Shown: positions 25,667 through 34,607, numbered from the stretch's first letter. The stretch: DNA of 42,895 nucleotides from Sphingobacteriales bacterium (GCA_024640465.1 JAHEEX010000005.1:1-42895), one strand, 5' to 3'. Program-made: numbers and translations. The notes: generated by a model from the letters alone, not told the origin.

Positions 25667-26977
25667 ATGGAAAAGGTTGAAGAACAAACCCTGAGCGAAG
25701 CACCAATTATGCAAAATAATCCCATTCTATCTCAACTTTCCGCTACCCTCATCGGATCAGAAATTGTCCGCATGAATGGAGAGATCAAAGAAAAAATGAA
25801 AAGTGGCGAGAAGATTTTTAATTATACCATCGGAGATTTTGATCCTGCTCTTTTTGCGATCCCCATCGAGCTGGAAGAAGAAATAATTTATGCTTACCGG
25901 AAACATTTTACCAACTATCCTGCGGGAGAAGGTGAGGCCGAACTAAGAAGTTCGATAGCGCGATTTATGTTGGAAAGAGAAGGCCTTGAATACGGTCTTG
26001 ATGAAATTCTGATTGCGTCCGGAGGCCGGCCACTTATTTACACTATCTACCGCGCCATTGCAGATAAGGGCGAAAAAATTATCTATTCGGTTCCTTCCTG
26101 GAACAACAATCATTATGTTCATTTTGTAGAAGGCGAACACTGTGCCCTCGAAACGAGTGCAGAAAATAATTTTATGCCAACAGCAGAGGAGATACGCCCG
26201 CACCTGGATGGAGCCGTTCTGCTGGCTCTTTGTTCACCACTTAATCCAACCGGCACAACTTTTTCCAAAGAGCAGCTTGAAGCTATCTGCGATATGGTCA
26301 TTGAGGAAAACAATCGCCGGCCTGCCAATGCTAAAAAATTATTCATCCTCTATGATCAGATTTACTGGCAACTCACATTTGGACAAACCGAACATTTTAA
26401 TCCGGTCTCGCTTCGCCCCCAACTGAAAGACTATACTATTTTTGTTGATGGCATCAGTAAATGTTTTGCTGCTACAGGCGTTAGGGTGGGATGGTCGATG
26501 GGGCCAAAACAGGTCATTGGAAAAATGAAAGCCATTCTTTCCCACCTCGGTGCATGGAGCCCTTTACCGGAACAAAAAGCAACGGCCAAGTACCTCATGC
26601 AGAAAGGATCGGTGGACCAATACCTGAAAATTTTTAAAGCCGGTTTAAACGAACGGCTGCAAAAAATTTATACCGGATTTCAGCAACTGAAAAAAGAAGG
26701 ATATCCCGTTGATGCAATTGTTCCACAGGCAGCAATCTATCTCACCGTCAAAATCGATTTAGTCGGAAAGAAAACAACGGATGGTCAGTTACTAGCAAAA
26801 CAGGCAGATGTTACCGCCTATATTTTGAACGAAGCCAAACTGGCTATCGTCCCGTTTCATGCATTTGGCGCGGATAAGACATCTCCCTGGTACCGGCTTA
26901 GTGTTGGCACGGTAAAAATTCAGGAGATTAATGAAATGTTCCAAAAGCTGAAAGAGGCATTGAAAAAGCTGGAGTAG
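25667..26977 (+). CDS. PLP-dependent class I/II aminotransferase
   Basis: 436 residues, a fold-type I aminotransferase acting in the cytoplasm. Features seen are FNYTIGDFDPALFAIP near the N-terminus, YPAGEGEAELRSSIA, the LIASGGRPLIYTIYRAI cofactor-binding region, CSPLNPTGTTFSKEQL (the Asn-Pro-Thr-Gly motif), ILYDQIYWQLTF (Asp for the pyridine nitrogen), FVDGISKCFAATGVRVGW with the Schiff-base Lys, and YRLSVGTV with the carboxylate-binding Arg. The substrate is not evident; aspartate or aromatic amino acids are the usual options. M16 (MQNNPILSQLS) is an alternative start, but the -7 box fits the first ATG. Confidence 0.92.
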   Translation: MEKVEEQTLSEAPIMQNNPILSQLSATLIGSEIVRMNGEIKEKMKSGEKIFNYTIGDFDPALFAIPIELEEEIIYAYRKHFTNYPAGEGEAELRSSIARFMLEREGLEYGLDEILIASGGRPLIYTIYRAIADKGEKIIYSVPSWNNNHYVHFVEGEHCALETSAENNFMPTAEEIRPHLDGAVLLALCSPLNPTGTTFSKEQLEAICDMVIEENNRRPANAKKLFILYDQIYWQLTFGQTEHFNPVSLRPQLKDYTIFVDGISKCFAATGVRVGWSMGPKQVIGKMKAILSHLGAWSPLPEQKATAKYLMQKGSVDQYLKIFKAGLNERLQKIYTGFQQLKKEGYPVDAIVPQAAIYLTVKIDLVGKKTTDGQLLAKQADVTAYILNEAKLAIVPFHAFGADKTSPWYRLSVGTVKIQEINEMFQKLKEALKKLE

Positions 26978-27012
26978 TAATGCAGTGCAAAAAGTTGTGA
27001 AGAAGCAACTAG

Positions 27013-27172
27013 TCCTCCCCCTAAAACCTGAGTAAGTATTAAGCTCGAAATTCACCCCCGCCAGCGGGGGACAATACTTCTCCAAAAATTTCATGTAATG
27101 AAGGGCTGTTATGTCCCCCTCTGGAGGGGGAAACCCGCATAAGCATTGAACTGTAGTGCTTTAGGGGGAGGA
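27013..27172. repeat. REP/MITE-like palindromic element with two nested G/C hairpins
   Basis: Outer 13-bp perfect inverted repeat TCCTCCCCCTAAA (27013-27025) and TTTAGGGGGAGGA (27160-27172). Inside are two small hairpins, CCCCCG-CCAG-CGGGGG (27055-27070) and CCCCCT-CTGG-AGGGGG (27115-27130). The element fills the gap between the aminotransferase and the small-gene operon and codes for nothing. Size and layout fit REP-pair or nonautonomous mobile elements dispersed in Bacteroidota genomes. I see only this copy in the window. Confidence 0.65.
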
Positions 27173-27234
27173 AGATCCTCCCTTTCAGTAAATTTTTTTA
27201 AGGATGAGTCATTAAGACTTTGAGAACATAGCAC

Positions 27235-27265
27235 AAAAAAAGCCATCTCTTTTTTAGAGACAGCT
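27235..27265 (-). terminator. Intrinsic terminator of the small lipoprotein operon
   Basis: On the minus strand a 10-bp stem AGCTGTCTCT / AGAGATGGCT (two G-U pairs) with a 5-nt loop is followed by seven Ts. It begins 26 nt after the stop of the 82-residue gene. Its presence supports real transcription of the two small genes upstream. Confidence 0.72.
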
Positions 27266-27290
27266 TCTTTGAATTTTATAATTAGGGAAC

Positions 27291-27539
27291 TTAATTCATA
27301 TTAAACAAAAAGACAAAAGGCTTCAGCTCTTTTTCCTTGATTGCCTGAAGTACCGTTTTTCGTTCATGATAGATCCGGTATTTATTGAGATCAATCAATT
27401 CATGTGACACACTGATATTGTCAAATGACTCAACATCAAATAACATTTTATTCAGGCGTTCCACTTCACGCTCAATGGCATGTTCGCTCATTGATTCGTC
27501 TTTTAGTAATACCAGCAGGTCTCTGTTGGGACTCTTCAT
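27291..27539 (-). CDS. Small cytoplasmic protein of unknown function
   Basis: 82 residues, MKSPNRDLLVLLKDESMSEH to the end FVFLFNMN. No signal peptide or metal motif is seen. The composition is charged, with a likely helix around EHAIEREVERLNKML. I do not recognise a family. It follows the 44-residue lipoprotein gene by 15 nt on the same strand and is closed by its own terminator, which argues that it is a real gene. There is no better reading on either strand. Confidence 0.6.
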   Translation of the reverse strand: MKSPNRDLLVLLKDESMSEHAIEREVERLNKMLFDVESFDNISVSHELIDLNKYRIYHERKTVLQAIKEKELKPFVFLFNMN

Positions 27540-27554
27540 ATTAATAGGATTTAG

Positions 27555-27689
27555 CTAATAACCAACCATGCCTTTCTTATTTGGACATCCGCAGTTTTTA
27601 TTGAAAGCACCTTTAGACGAACTGCAGGATGAACCGATAAGCGTTATAACAATTAACAGAAAAAAAATATTTAAGTTCAGTTTTTTCAT
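27555..27689 (-). CDS. Very small lipoprotein (44 residues)
   Basis: ATG at 27689 to TAG at 27555. The start MKKLNLNIFFLLIVITLIGS gives a lipoprotein signal, with SCSS placing the lipidated Cys at residue 22. The mature peptide is only about 23 residues and ends KNCGCPNKKGMVGY, with a Cys-x-Cys pair that could bind metal or form a disulfide. I recall very short Bacteroidota lipoproteins with a CGCP...GMVGY end, but no function is known to me. It is the first gene of a two-gene unit with a terminator, divergent from the glycosyltransferase. Confidence 0.72.
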   Translation of the reverse strand: MKKLNLNIFFLLIVITLIGSSCSSSKGAFNKNCGCPNKKGMVGY

Positions 27690-27736
27690 GGATCTTGATC
27701 TGTAAAGTAAACATTTTTATAAACAGAGTAAAATAA

Positions 27737-28867
27737 TTGCCCGATTTTTGGATAAATCTTAAAAGAATCAGTAAAAATACCCCAATAATAGGGCCTAAAT
27801 ACCGTAAATTCCTCATTTCCCCGCTTGATTGGGGCCTGGGTCATGCTACCCGGATTATACCCATAATCCATTATTTGCAGCAACTAGAGTGCCAGATTTG
27901 GATTGCATGCTCCGGCCCGACCGAAAAGGTCTTAAAAGAATCTTTTCCGGATATTCCCTTTTTGAAACTGGAAGGTTACGGGGTAAAATACCCTTATGAT
28001 AAACGCCATTTCGGCTGGAAAATTCTCAGTCAGTTTCCCCGGATCAAGTCTGCCGTAAAAGCAGAACATCTTTGGCTGGCGAAAAACCAGGCTATCTATC
28101 AATGGGATGTAGTTATAAGTGATAACAGATATGGATTGTTCCATCATCAACTGGAATCGGTAATCATCACACACCAGGTGAATATAAAAACGGGTATGGG
28201 GAACTGGGCCGACAAGATCGTTTGTTGGGTAAATCGTTATTACATCAAAAAATTTGATCGATGCTGGATCCCTGATCAACGTGGCAGCATTAACCTTGCA
28301 GGCGAACTATCTCATGGAACAATACCAGCGAACGCCATTTATATTGGACCCTTGTCCAGGTTTACAGATTCAAATAAATCCGATGCTGGTTACCTGCTGA
28401 TTTTATTATCCGGCCCGGAACCACAACGCAGCCTGCTGGAACAAATTATATCAGCACAATTGCTTGGGTATGATGGCCCTGTAAAAATTATTCGGGGCCT
28501 GCCTGCAGAAAATGCAAAACCAGAAAACACAGCAGCTATCGAATGGTTTAACCATTTACCGGCAACTGCATTACAGGGTATGATCGAAAAGGCGGCATTA
28601 GTAATCTGCAGATCTGGTTATTCTACTGTGATGGACCTGGTGAGGGTACAAAAAAAAGCCATCCTGATCCCAACACCCGGACAGGCGGAACAGGAATACC
28701 TGGCAGCTTACCTCATGCAACAGGGCATATATTTAAGTGTGGCGCAATCCGCTTTCGACTTGCAAAATGATCTGGAAAAAGCAGCACAATTTTCATCCAA
28801 GATTCCTTGGCTGGAATATGATGCGTTTAAGGAAGTGGTTCGCAAATTTGTTTATGGTCAAAAATGA
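27737..28867 (+). CDS. GT-B glycosyltransferase, MurG/GT28-like
   Basis: 376 residues. The N-terminal motif FLISPLDWGLGHATRIIPII is the glycine-rich loop of a Bacteroidota glycosyltransferase group related to MurG. DVVISDNRYGLFHH and VIITHQVNI follow. The C-terminal domain has LLILLSGPEPQRSLLEQI, VICRSGYSTVMDL and ILIPTPGQAEQEYLA, typical of nucleotide-sugar binding in GT28-type enzymes. The acceptor is unknown. There is no ATG between the upstream stop (27734) and the glycine-rich loop; the only standard start is TTG at 27737, so the start is an inference. It stands 20 nt before the EamA gene. Confidence 0.87.
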   Translation: MPDFWINLKRISKNTPIIGPKYRKFLISPLDWGLGHATRIIPIIHYLQQLECQIWIACSGPTEKVLKESFPDIPFLKLEGYGVKYPYDKRHFGWKILSQFPRIKSAVKAEHLWLAKNQAIYQWDVVISDNRYGLFHHQLESVIITHQVNIKTGMGNWADKIVCWVNRYYIKKFDRCWIPDQRGSINLAGELSHGTIPANAIYIGPLSRFTDSNKSDAGYLLILLSGPEPQRSLLEQIISAQLLGYDGPVKIIRGLPAENAKPENTAAIEWFNHLPATALQGMIEKAALVICRSGYSTVMDLVRVQKKAILIPTPGQAEQEYLAAYLMQQGIYLSVAQSAFDLQNDLEKAAQFSSKIPWLEYDAFKEVVRKFVYGQK

Positions 28868-28887
28868 AAGTAAATAGCTGAATAAAA

Positions 28888-29778
28888 TTGCAAACAAAAA
28901 CTAAAGCACACCTGGCGGTTCTTGGCGCTAACCTGATATTCGGTGTGAATTTCAGTGTGGTAAAATATATTACGCCCGCACTCATTAAGCCATTTGGGTT
29001 GAACGTAGTGAGGGTTGTGGTAACTACCGCTTTGTTCTGGTTGATGCTTATGTTTGAGAAACCCGAAAAACAAATCCAAAAAAAGGACCTGCCTTTGTTT
29101 TTGCTTTGTGGACTAACGGGCGTAGCCATCAATCAATTGCTTTTCATTAAGGGCCTGTCCATGACTTTTTCCACACACGGAGCCTTATTGATGTTGTGTA
29201 CACCCATCATGATCACTATTGCCGCTTTATTTTTCCTGAAAGAAAGGCTTACCCTGGGCAGATTGGGTGGATTACTTTTAGGGATTGGCGGAGCCACCAT
29301 GCTTATACTCTCCAAGGAGAAAAGTGGAAGCGGATCAAATGTTTTACTGGGCGATATTTTCATCATCATCAATGCCATATCCTATTCATTTTATTTTGTG
29401 TTGGTAAAGCCACTGATCCTGAAATATTCCCCGCTGCAGGTGATCACCTGGGTGTTTACTATGGGTGCGGTTTTTATCATCCCGGTGGGTTTGCAGGAAT
29501 GTATTTCTGCGCCTTGGGATACATTTACCATGATTGATTTTTCCGCCATAGCTTTTGTGGTTTTGGGCGCAACCTTTCTCGCTTATCTGTTCAATATTTA
29601 CGGGTTGCATCACCTTAATGCATCTGCCACAGGGTCATATATTTACCTTCAACCTATTTTTGCCACAGTGGTTGCGATGATATTCCTGCATGAACCCTTC
29701 AGTTGGATCAAAGCGTTGTCTGCAGTGATGATCTTTGCGGGGGTGTTCCTGGTGAATTTAAAACGACAAAGTAATTAA
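28888..29778 (+). CDS. EamA/DMT-family transporter
   Basis: 296 residues, with ten predicted membrane helices in two EamA repeats (residues ~5-140 and ~155-290). Typical segments are LAVLGANLIFGVNFSVVKYI, STHGALLMLCTPIMITIAAL, ERLTLGRLGGLLLGIGGA and SATGSYIYLQPIFATVVAMI. Drug/metabolite transporters of this group export small metabolites such as amino acids; the substrate cannot be predicted. The start is TTG at 28888, since an in-frame stop lies at 28879-28881 and the first ATG is well inside helix 2. It follows the glycosyltransferase by 20 nt and is probably in the same transcript. Confidence 0.9.
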   Translation: MQTKTKAHLAVLGANLIFGVNFSVVKYITPALIKPFGLNVVRVVVTTALFWLMLMFEKPEKQIQKKDLPLFLLCGLTGVAINQLLFIKGLSMTFSTHGALLMLCTPIMITIAALFFLKERLTLGRLGGLLLGIGGATMLILSKEKSGSGSNVLLGDIFIIINAISYSFYFVLVKPLILKYSPLQVITWVFTMGAVFIIPVGLQECISAPWDTFTMIDFSAIAFVVLGATFLAYLFNIYGLHHLNASATGSYIYLQPIFATVVAMIFLHEPFSWIKALSAVMIFAGVFLVNLKRQSN

Positions 29779-29810
29779 GAAACTTTGCTTCGGTTCTTAT
29801 CCAGCCTGAA

Positions 29811-29843
29811 CATTTCATTTATTAATGAAGTGAGGTATTTTTT
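29811..29843 (+). terminator. Possible terminator after the EamA gene
   Basis: A 9-bp stem CATTTCATT / AATGAAGTG (one G-U pair) with a 4-nt loop, then a T-run at 29838-29843 after five unpaired bases. It is weaker than the other terminators in the window. Confidence 0.42.
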
Positions 29844-29880
29844 CAACCCTTAATGAGGACACATAATTTTATATTTCTTC

Positions 29881-29939
29881 CGCAGGTAAAACCTTTTTTC
29901 AGCATCCCAATATTTGGCTTAAATTCATCCCTTACATTA
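29881..29939 (+). promoter_or_regulatory. Conserved upstream block, copy 2 (shared with 22316-22376)
   Basis: CGCAGGTAAAACCTTTTTTC then AGCAT, followed by CTTAAATTCATCCCTTA. It matches the block before the sortilin-like gene over its whole length with few changes. The ATG at 29954 is 49 nt after AGCAT. Confidence 0.45.
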
Positions 29940-29953
29940 AAGAAATAACTGAC

Positions 29954-32900
29954 ATGAGAAAACTTTCGATGTTCCTATGGGGCATATGCCTCAGCCTGTC
30001 TCTTTTTGCCCAGCCCACGTTCCCGGTTAATGGGGTTGCCGATCAGCGTGATCCCTGTTATGCTTTTACCCATGCTACACTGGTGGGTCAAAATACGCTC
30101 ACGGATGCAACGCTTGTTATCAGGGCCGGTAAGATTTCCGCAGTTGGAAATAATGTTAGCATCCCTGCTGATGCCATTATTATTGATTGTAAGGGGAAAT
30201 TCATTTATCCTTCTTTCATTGATATTTATGCTGATTACGGGATAGCCATTCCACAACGGCCACAGGGTGGTGGCTTTTTCGGCCCGCAGCAGATCACTTC
30301 AAATCAAAAAGGGGCTTATGGCTGGAACCAGGCTATCAGGTCTGATGTGGACGGATCTAAATTATTCACTGTTGATGATGCTAAAGCGAAGCCGCTTCGT
30401 GAATTGGGATTTGGCGCAGTGCTGACTCACCAGAAAGACGGAATTGCCCGGGGCACCGGAACAATTGTTTCCCTGGCTTCCATGAAAGAAAACCAGGTGA
30501 TCATCAAAGAAAAAGCATCCGCTCATTATTCTTTTAATAAAGGATCAAGTACACAGAGCTATCCAGCATCGGTCATGGGCAGTATATCACTGCTTCGCCA
30601 AACATATATAGATGCCCAATGGTATAAAAATAACCCGGACAAAGAAGGCATGAACCTCAGCCTGCAGGCATGGAACAATTCCTTAAACCTGCCACAAATT
30701 TTTGATGCTGGTGATAAATGGGCTGCCATGCGTGCAGACCGGATCGGGGATGAGTTTGGATACCAGTACATCATTAAAGCCGGCGGAAACGAATACCAGC
30801 GAATCAGTGAAATGGCTTCCACAAAAGCCAGTTTCATTCTGCCCCTTAATTTTCCACAAGCCATGGATGTGGAAGACCCCAATGATGCCCGCTTTGTAGC
30901 GCTGGCGGATATGAAGCACTGGGAAATGGCGCCTTCCAATCCGGCGGCATTTGAAAAGGCAGGAATCCCTTTCTGCTTAACTACTGCCGACCTCCGGGAT
31001 ACAAAAGCGTTTTACACCAACCTGAGAAAAGCCATGGATTATGGCTTGTCTGAAGGCAAGGCACTGGAGGCACTAACGCAAACGCCTGCACGAATTTTAG
31101 GGGTATATGACAAGGTGGGAAGCCTCGAAGCGGGTAAAATAGCCAATTTCTTTATTGCAACCGGCCCTGTTTTCCAGGAGAAAACACAAATACTTCAGAA
31201 CTGGGTCCAGGGTGTAAAATATGGTATTAAAGAAGAGAACTGGAGCGATGTAAAAGGTACATACAACCTTACTGTACAATCTGCCCAAGGGGTTTCCAAC
31301 TATACTGTTGATGCAAAAAGCATGAGTGCCGCCAATGTCATTGGCAAGGATACGGTTACAGGAAAATTCAGTTACGATGGGAAGTTGGTAAAATTGAGTT
31401 TTGCGCCGGATAAAAAATCAAAAGGCAATATCCGGTTAAGCGGCGTTAGTAATGGCGATAGCTGGAACGGATATGGCGAAGACTCGGCAGGCAACAAACT
31501 CACCTGGACGGCTACCCTAAAATCGCAGCCCGTTGCAAAGGCTGATTCTGTTAAGAAAAAAGATGCCGTAAAAACCGGAAAAATGGTTTATCCCTTCCTG
31601 CCATATGGATGGGAGGAAAAACCCAAGGCAGAAAACCTGCTGATCAAAAATGCCACGGTGTGGACCAGTGATGAACAGGGTAAGTTAGAGAATGCAGATG
31701 TGCTGGTAAAAAATGGAAAGATCGTTCAGGTGGGAAAAAACCTGTCTGACGCCTCTGCAAGGGTTATCGACGGAACAGGTAAACACCTTACGGCCGGTAT
31801 CATTGATGAGCACTCACATATTGCCGCTGCTTCCATCAATGAAGGGGGTCAGTCTGTAACATCAGAAGTAAGGATCGCTGATAACCTCAATCCCGATGAT
31901 ATAAATATCTATCGCCAGTTAAGTGGGGGTGTAACCACTTCTCATATCCTGCATGGCAGCGCCAATACCATTGGCGGTCAGACGCAGCTGATCAAATTGC
32001 GCTGGGGTTCAAATGATGATGAATTGAAGTTCCAGGGAGCACCCGGATTTATCAAGTTTGCGCTTGGAGAAAATGTAAAGCGTTCCTCATCAACACAAGG
32101 CAACCAAAGATTCCCGGATACCCGCATGGGTGTGGAGCAGGTTATGGAAGATGCGTTTACAAGGGCAAAAGATTATGAGAATGAAATCAATCGGGTGACG
32201 GCAGAACAGAAGTCGAAGAAAGGGACAGTTATTGATCCATATAAAAGCGTGCGCCGCGACCTGGAGCTGGAAGCCCTGGTGGAAATACTCAATAAGAAGC
32301 GGTTTATTACCTGTCACTCCTATGTACAAACTGAGATCGTTGCGGCCATGAAAGTGGGCGAAAAAATGGGATTCACTTTCAATACTTTCACGCATATCCT
32401 GGAAGGATATAAAGTGGCTGATAAAATGAAAGCCCATGGGGCCAATGCGTCTACTTTTTCCGACTGGTGGGCGTATAAGAATGAGGTGTTTGATGCCATT
32501 CCTCAGAATCCGGCCATCATGCAACGTGTAGGCCTTAACGTTGCCATCAATTCTGATGATGCAGAAATGGCCCGTAGGTTGAACCAGGAAGCTGCCAAGA
32601 GCATTAAATATGGCGGGCTTACCGAAGAAGAAGCACTAAAGATGGTTACCATCAACCCGGCTAAAATGCTTCATGTGGAAGATAAAGTGGGTAGTATCCG
32701 TGCCGGTAAAGATGCAGACCTTGTGTTATGGAGCGATAATCCACTGAGCATATATGCCAAAGCGGAAAAAACAATTGTTGACGGTATCGTTTATTTTGAC
32801 CGCCAGAAAGACCAGGAGATGCGTAAGCAGGTGGCTGCAGAAAGAAACCGCCTGATCCTGAAAATGACCGGTGAAAAGAAAAGCGGCGGCCCCGTTGGCC

Positions 32901-32983
32901 CTGCTGTTCCAAGTTACCAGGTGCTGCTCAATTGCGGGGATCATTCGCACAGTCATGGTTTTCTGACAATTGACATGGATTAA
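29954..32983 (+). CDS. Secreted double amidohydrolase-family protein
   Basis: 1009 residues with a signal peptide (FLWGICLSLSLFAQ). Two amidohydrolase-like halves are joined by a beta-rich linker (~425-545). In the first half the usual metal motif HxH is absent (FIDIYADYG at that place), so it is probably not catalytic. The second half (from ~555) has AGIIDEHSHIAAAS with His620 and His622, CHSYVQTEI, TFTHILEGYKVADK and NSDDAEMARR, which supply the remaining metal ligands, plus a C-terminal VGSIRAGKDADLVLW. The tail ends in the His-rich GDHSHSHG. The family resembles imidazolonepropionase-type secreted hydrolases of unknown substrate. A related single-domain protein follows 32 nt later. Confidence 0.88.
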   Translation: MRKLSMFLWGICLSLSLFAQPTFPVNGVADQRDPCYAFTHATLVGQNTLTDATLVIRAGKISAVGNNVSIPADAIIIDCKGKFIYPSFIDIYADYGIAIPQRPQGGGFFGPQQITSNQKGAYGWNQAIRSDVDGSKLFTVDDAKAKPLRELGFGAVLTHQKDGIARGTGTIVSLASMKENQVIIKEKASAHYSFNKGSSTQSYPASVMGSISLLRQTYIDAQWYKNNPDKEGMNLSLQAWNNSLNLPQIFDAGDKWAAMRADRIGDEFGYQYIIKAGGNEYQRISEMASTKASFILPLNFPQAMDVEDPNDARFVALADMKHWEMAPSNPAAFEKAGIPFCLTTADLRDTKAFYTNLRKAMDYGLSEGKALEALTQTPARILGVYDKVGSLEAGKIANFFIATGPVFQEKTQILQNWVQGVKYGIKEENWSDVKGTYNLTVQSAQGVSNYTVDAKSMSAANVIGKDTVTGKFSYDGKLVKLSFAPDKKSKGNIRLSGVSNGDSWNGYGEDSAGNKLTWTATLKSQPVAKADSVKKKDAVKTGKMVYPFLPYGWEEKPKAENLLIKNATVWTSDEQGKLENADVLVKNGKIVQVGKNLSDASARVIDGTGKHLTAGIIDEHSHIAAASINEGGQSVTSEVRIADNLNPDDINIYRQLSGGVTTSHILHGSANTIGGQTQLIKLRWGSNDDELKFQGAPGFIKFALGENVKRSSSTQGNQRFPDTRMGVEQVMEDAFTRAKDYENEINRVTAEQKSKKGTVIDPYKSVRRDLELEALVEILNKKRFITCHSYVQTEIVAAMKVGEKMGFTFNTFTHILEGYKVADKMKAHGANASTFSDWWAYKNEVFDAIPQNPAIMQRVGLNVAINSDDAEMARRLNQEAAKSIKYGGLTEEEALKMVTINPAKMLHVEDKVGSIRAGKDADLVLWSDNPLSIYAKAEKTIVDGIVYFDRQKDQEMRKQVAAERNRLILKMTGEKKSGGPVGPAVPSYQVLLNCGDHSHSHGFLTIDMD

Positions 32984-33015
32984 TAATACTAACGATATAC
33001 ATTAAACGATTTTAT

Positions 33016-34335
33016 ATGCAGATTAAAAATATAGCCACATTTTTTGCCGTAATGCTGCTGGCAGCTTTAATGCCTGTTTTTGCACAGGATGATATTTATC
33101 CTGCCAAACCTTACAATGGATTGCTGTTTATTAAGAATGCCACCATACATATCGGTAACGGGCAGGTAGTTGAGAACGGAACCATCGAAGTCAATGCCGG
33201 AAAGATCGTTCGGGTAGGAAAAGATATTGCCATTCCCGCTGATGATGTGAAGGTCTTTGATGCTAAGGGTAAGCACGTTTATCCCGGATTGATCCTGTCT
33301 GTTTCCAACCTCGGACTGGTGGAAGTTCCAACAGTGAGGGCAACATCAGATGTGCAGGAAATTGGAACAATAAATCCATCGATAAGATCTATTGTGGCAT
33401 ACAATACGGATTCAAAGATCATCAATACCGTTAGAAGCAATGGGGTCTTATTGGCCAATATAGTCCCGGATGGTGGCGTGATCAGCGGGTCTTCTTCTGT
33501 AGTGCAACTGGACGCCTGGAACTGGGAAGATGCAGCCTATAAGATGGACGCAGGTATCCATTTCCGGATGCCCGCGCTGTTTGTTCGTCCAAATCCTTTT
33601 GCCGCTTTCTTAGGTAATACGGCACCTGCGGGTGATCCGGTAAAGCGTTCCCTGGAGCAAATAGACCAGGTAAAAGCAACCTTGCGCGAAGCACAGGCTT
33701 ATGGCAAACAAACCGGAGTGAAAGAGACCAATCTTAAAATGCAGGCCATGCAAGGCCTCTTTACCCGCAAACAAAAATTCTATATTCATTGTGATGTGGT
33801 GAAGGAAATGCTGGTGGCAATAGATTTTGTAAAAGAATTCAATTTGGATGTGGTAATTGTTGGTGGTAGTGAAAGCTGGCAGATCGCTGACCTGCTTAAG
33901 AAGTATAATATTCCTGTTATTTTAAATCAGATGCACAGCCTGCCCACACTTCCTGATGATGATGTGGATCAGCCCTATAAAACGGCGGTTCTCTTACAAA
34001 AGGCAGGTGTGCTTTACGCCATCAATGATGAGGATGGACAACACCGGGGAAAGAACCTTCCATTCAATGCCGGAACAGCTGCAGCTTATGGCCTTAGTAA
34101 GGAAGAGGCCTTATCAGCCATCACTTTGAATGCCGCAAAGATCCTGGGGGTCAGCGACAGGACAGGTTCTCTGGAAGCGGGTAAGGATGCCAATATTGTT
34201 GTAAGTGAAGGTGATATCCTTGATATGCGCAGCAGTATAGTTACCATGGCATTTATTCAGGGCCGGCAGATAGACCTCAACAATAAGCATACACAATTAA
34301 ACGAAAGGTATAAACAGAAATACAGTCTTAAGTAA
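33016..34335 (+). CDS. Secreted amidohydrolase-like protein lacking the HxH metal motif
   Basis: 439 residues with a signal peptide (FFAVMLLAALMPVFAQ). The amidohydrolase outline is clear: LLFIKNATIHIGNGQVVENG, GKHVYPGLI at the start of the barrel, and the end LGVSDRTGSLEAGKDANIVV. But where HxH should follow PGLI the sequence reads LSVSNLGL. YIHCDVVKEM and INDEDGQHRG remain as possible later ligands. It is probably a partner or regulator of the double-domain protein upstream, or uses a different site. The 32-nt gap suggests one transcript. The same 1000 + 430 residue gene pairing is, as far as I remember, seen in other Bacteroidota. Confidence 0.85.
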   Translation: MQIKNIATFFAVMLLAALMPVFAQDDIYPAKPYNGLLFIKNATIHIGNGQVVENGTIEVNAGKIVRVGKDIAIPADDVKVFDAKGKHVYPGLILSVSNLGLVEVPTVRATSDVQEIGTINPSIRSIVAYNTDSKIINTVRSNGVLLANIVPDGGVISGSSSVVQLDAWNWEDAAYKMDAGIHFRMPALFVRPNPFAAFLGNTAPAGDPVKRSLEQIDQVKATLREAQAYGKQTGVKETNLKMQAMQGLFTRKQKFYIHCDVVKEMLVAIDFVKEFNLDVVIVGGSESWQIADLLKKYNIPVILNQMHSLPTLPDDDVDQPYKTAVLLQKAGVLYAINDEDGQHRGKNLPFNAGTAAAYGLSKEEALSAITLNAAKILGVSDRTGSLEAGKDANIVVSEGDILDMRSSIVTMAFIQGRQIDLNNKHTQLNERYKQKYSLK

Positions 34336-34512
34336 AACAGTTCCTAGTTACTATTTTCTTTACTGTATGAAAATGTATTTTTCACGTATATATTGGATTT
34401 AATACAGTTATAAATTGTGTAATACCAATTGAAAGAGTTAATAATTGAGGTAATTTTAATTGGCTAAAGTGAAATGAATAAGCTCTTTAGTTAAGTAATT
34501 TGAAAGGTTTTT

Positions 34513-34607
34513 TTGGCCACAGAGGGCCACGGAGAAAATGGAGGGCCACTGAGATATACTTCTCTGTGGCCCTCGTTTTTATAACTCTGTGGCTCTCTGT
34601 GGGCTTA
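34513..34607. repeat. 'ccacagag'-type repeat region upstream of GxxExxY gene
   Basis: Contains GGCCACAGAGGGCCAC and a near-perfect hairpin at 34541-34574 (GAGGGCCAC t GAGA / TCTC t GTGGCCCTC with a 6-nt loop). It ends in CTCTGTGGCTCTCTGTGGGC. The last 46 nt (34561-34606) recur in direct orientation at 35086-35130. The rest of the 34336-34665 gap is A/T-rich and holds no gene that I can see. Confidence 0.75.
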
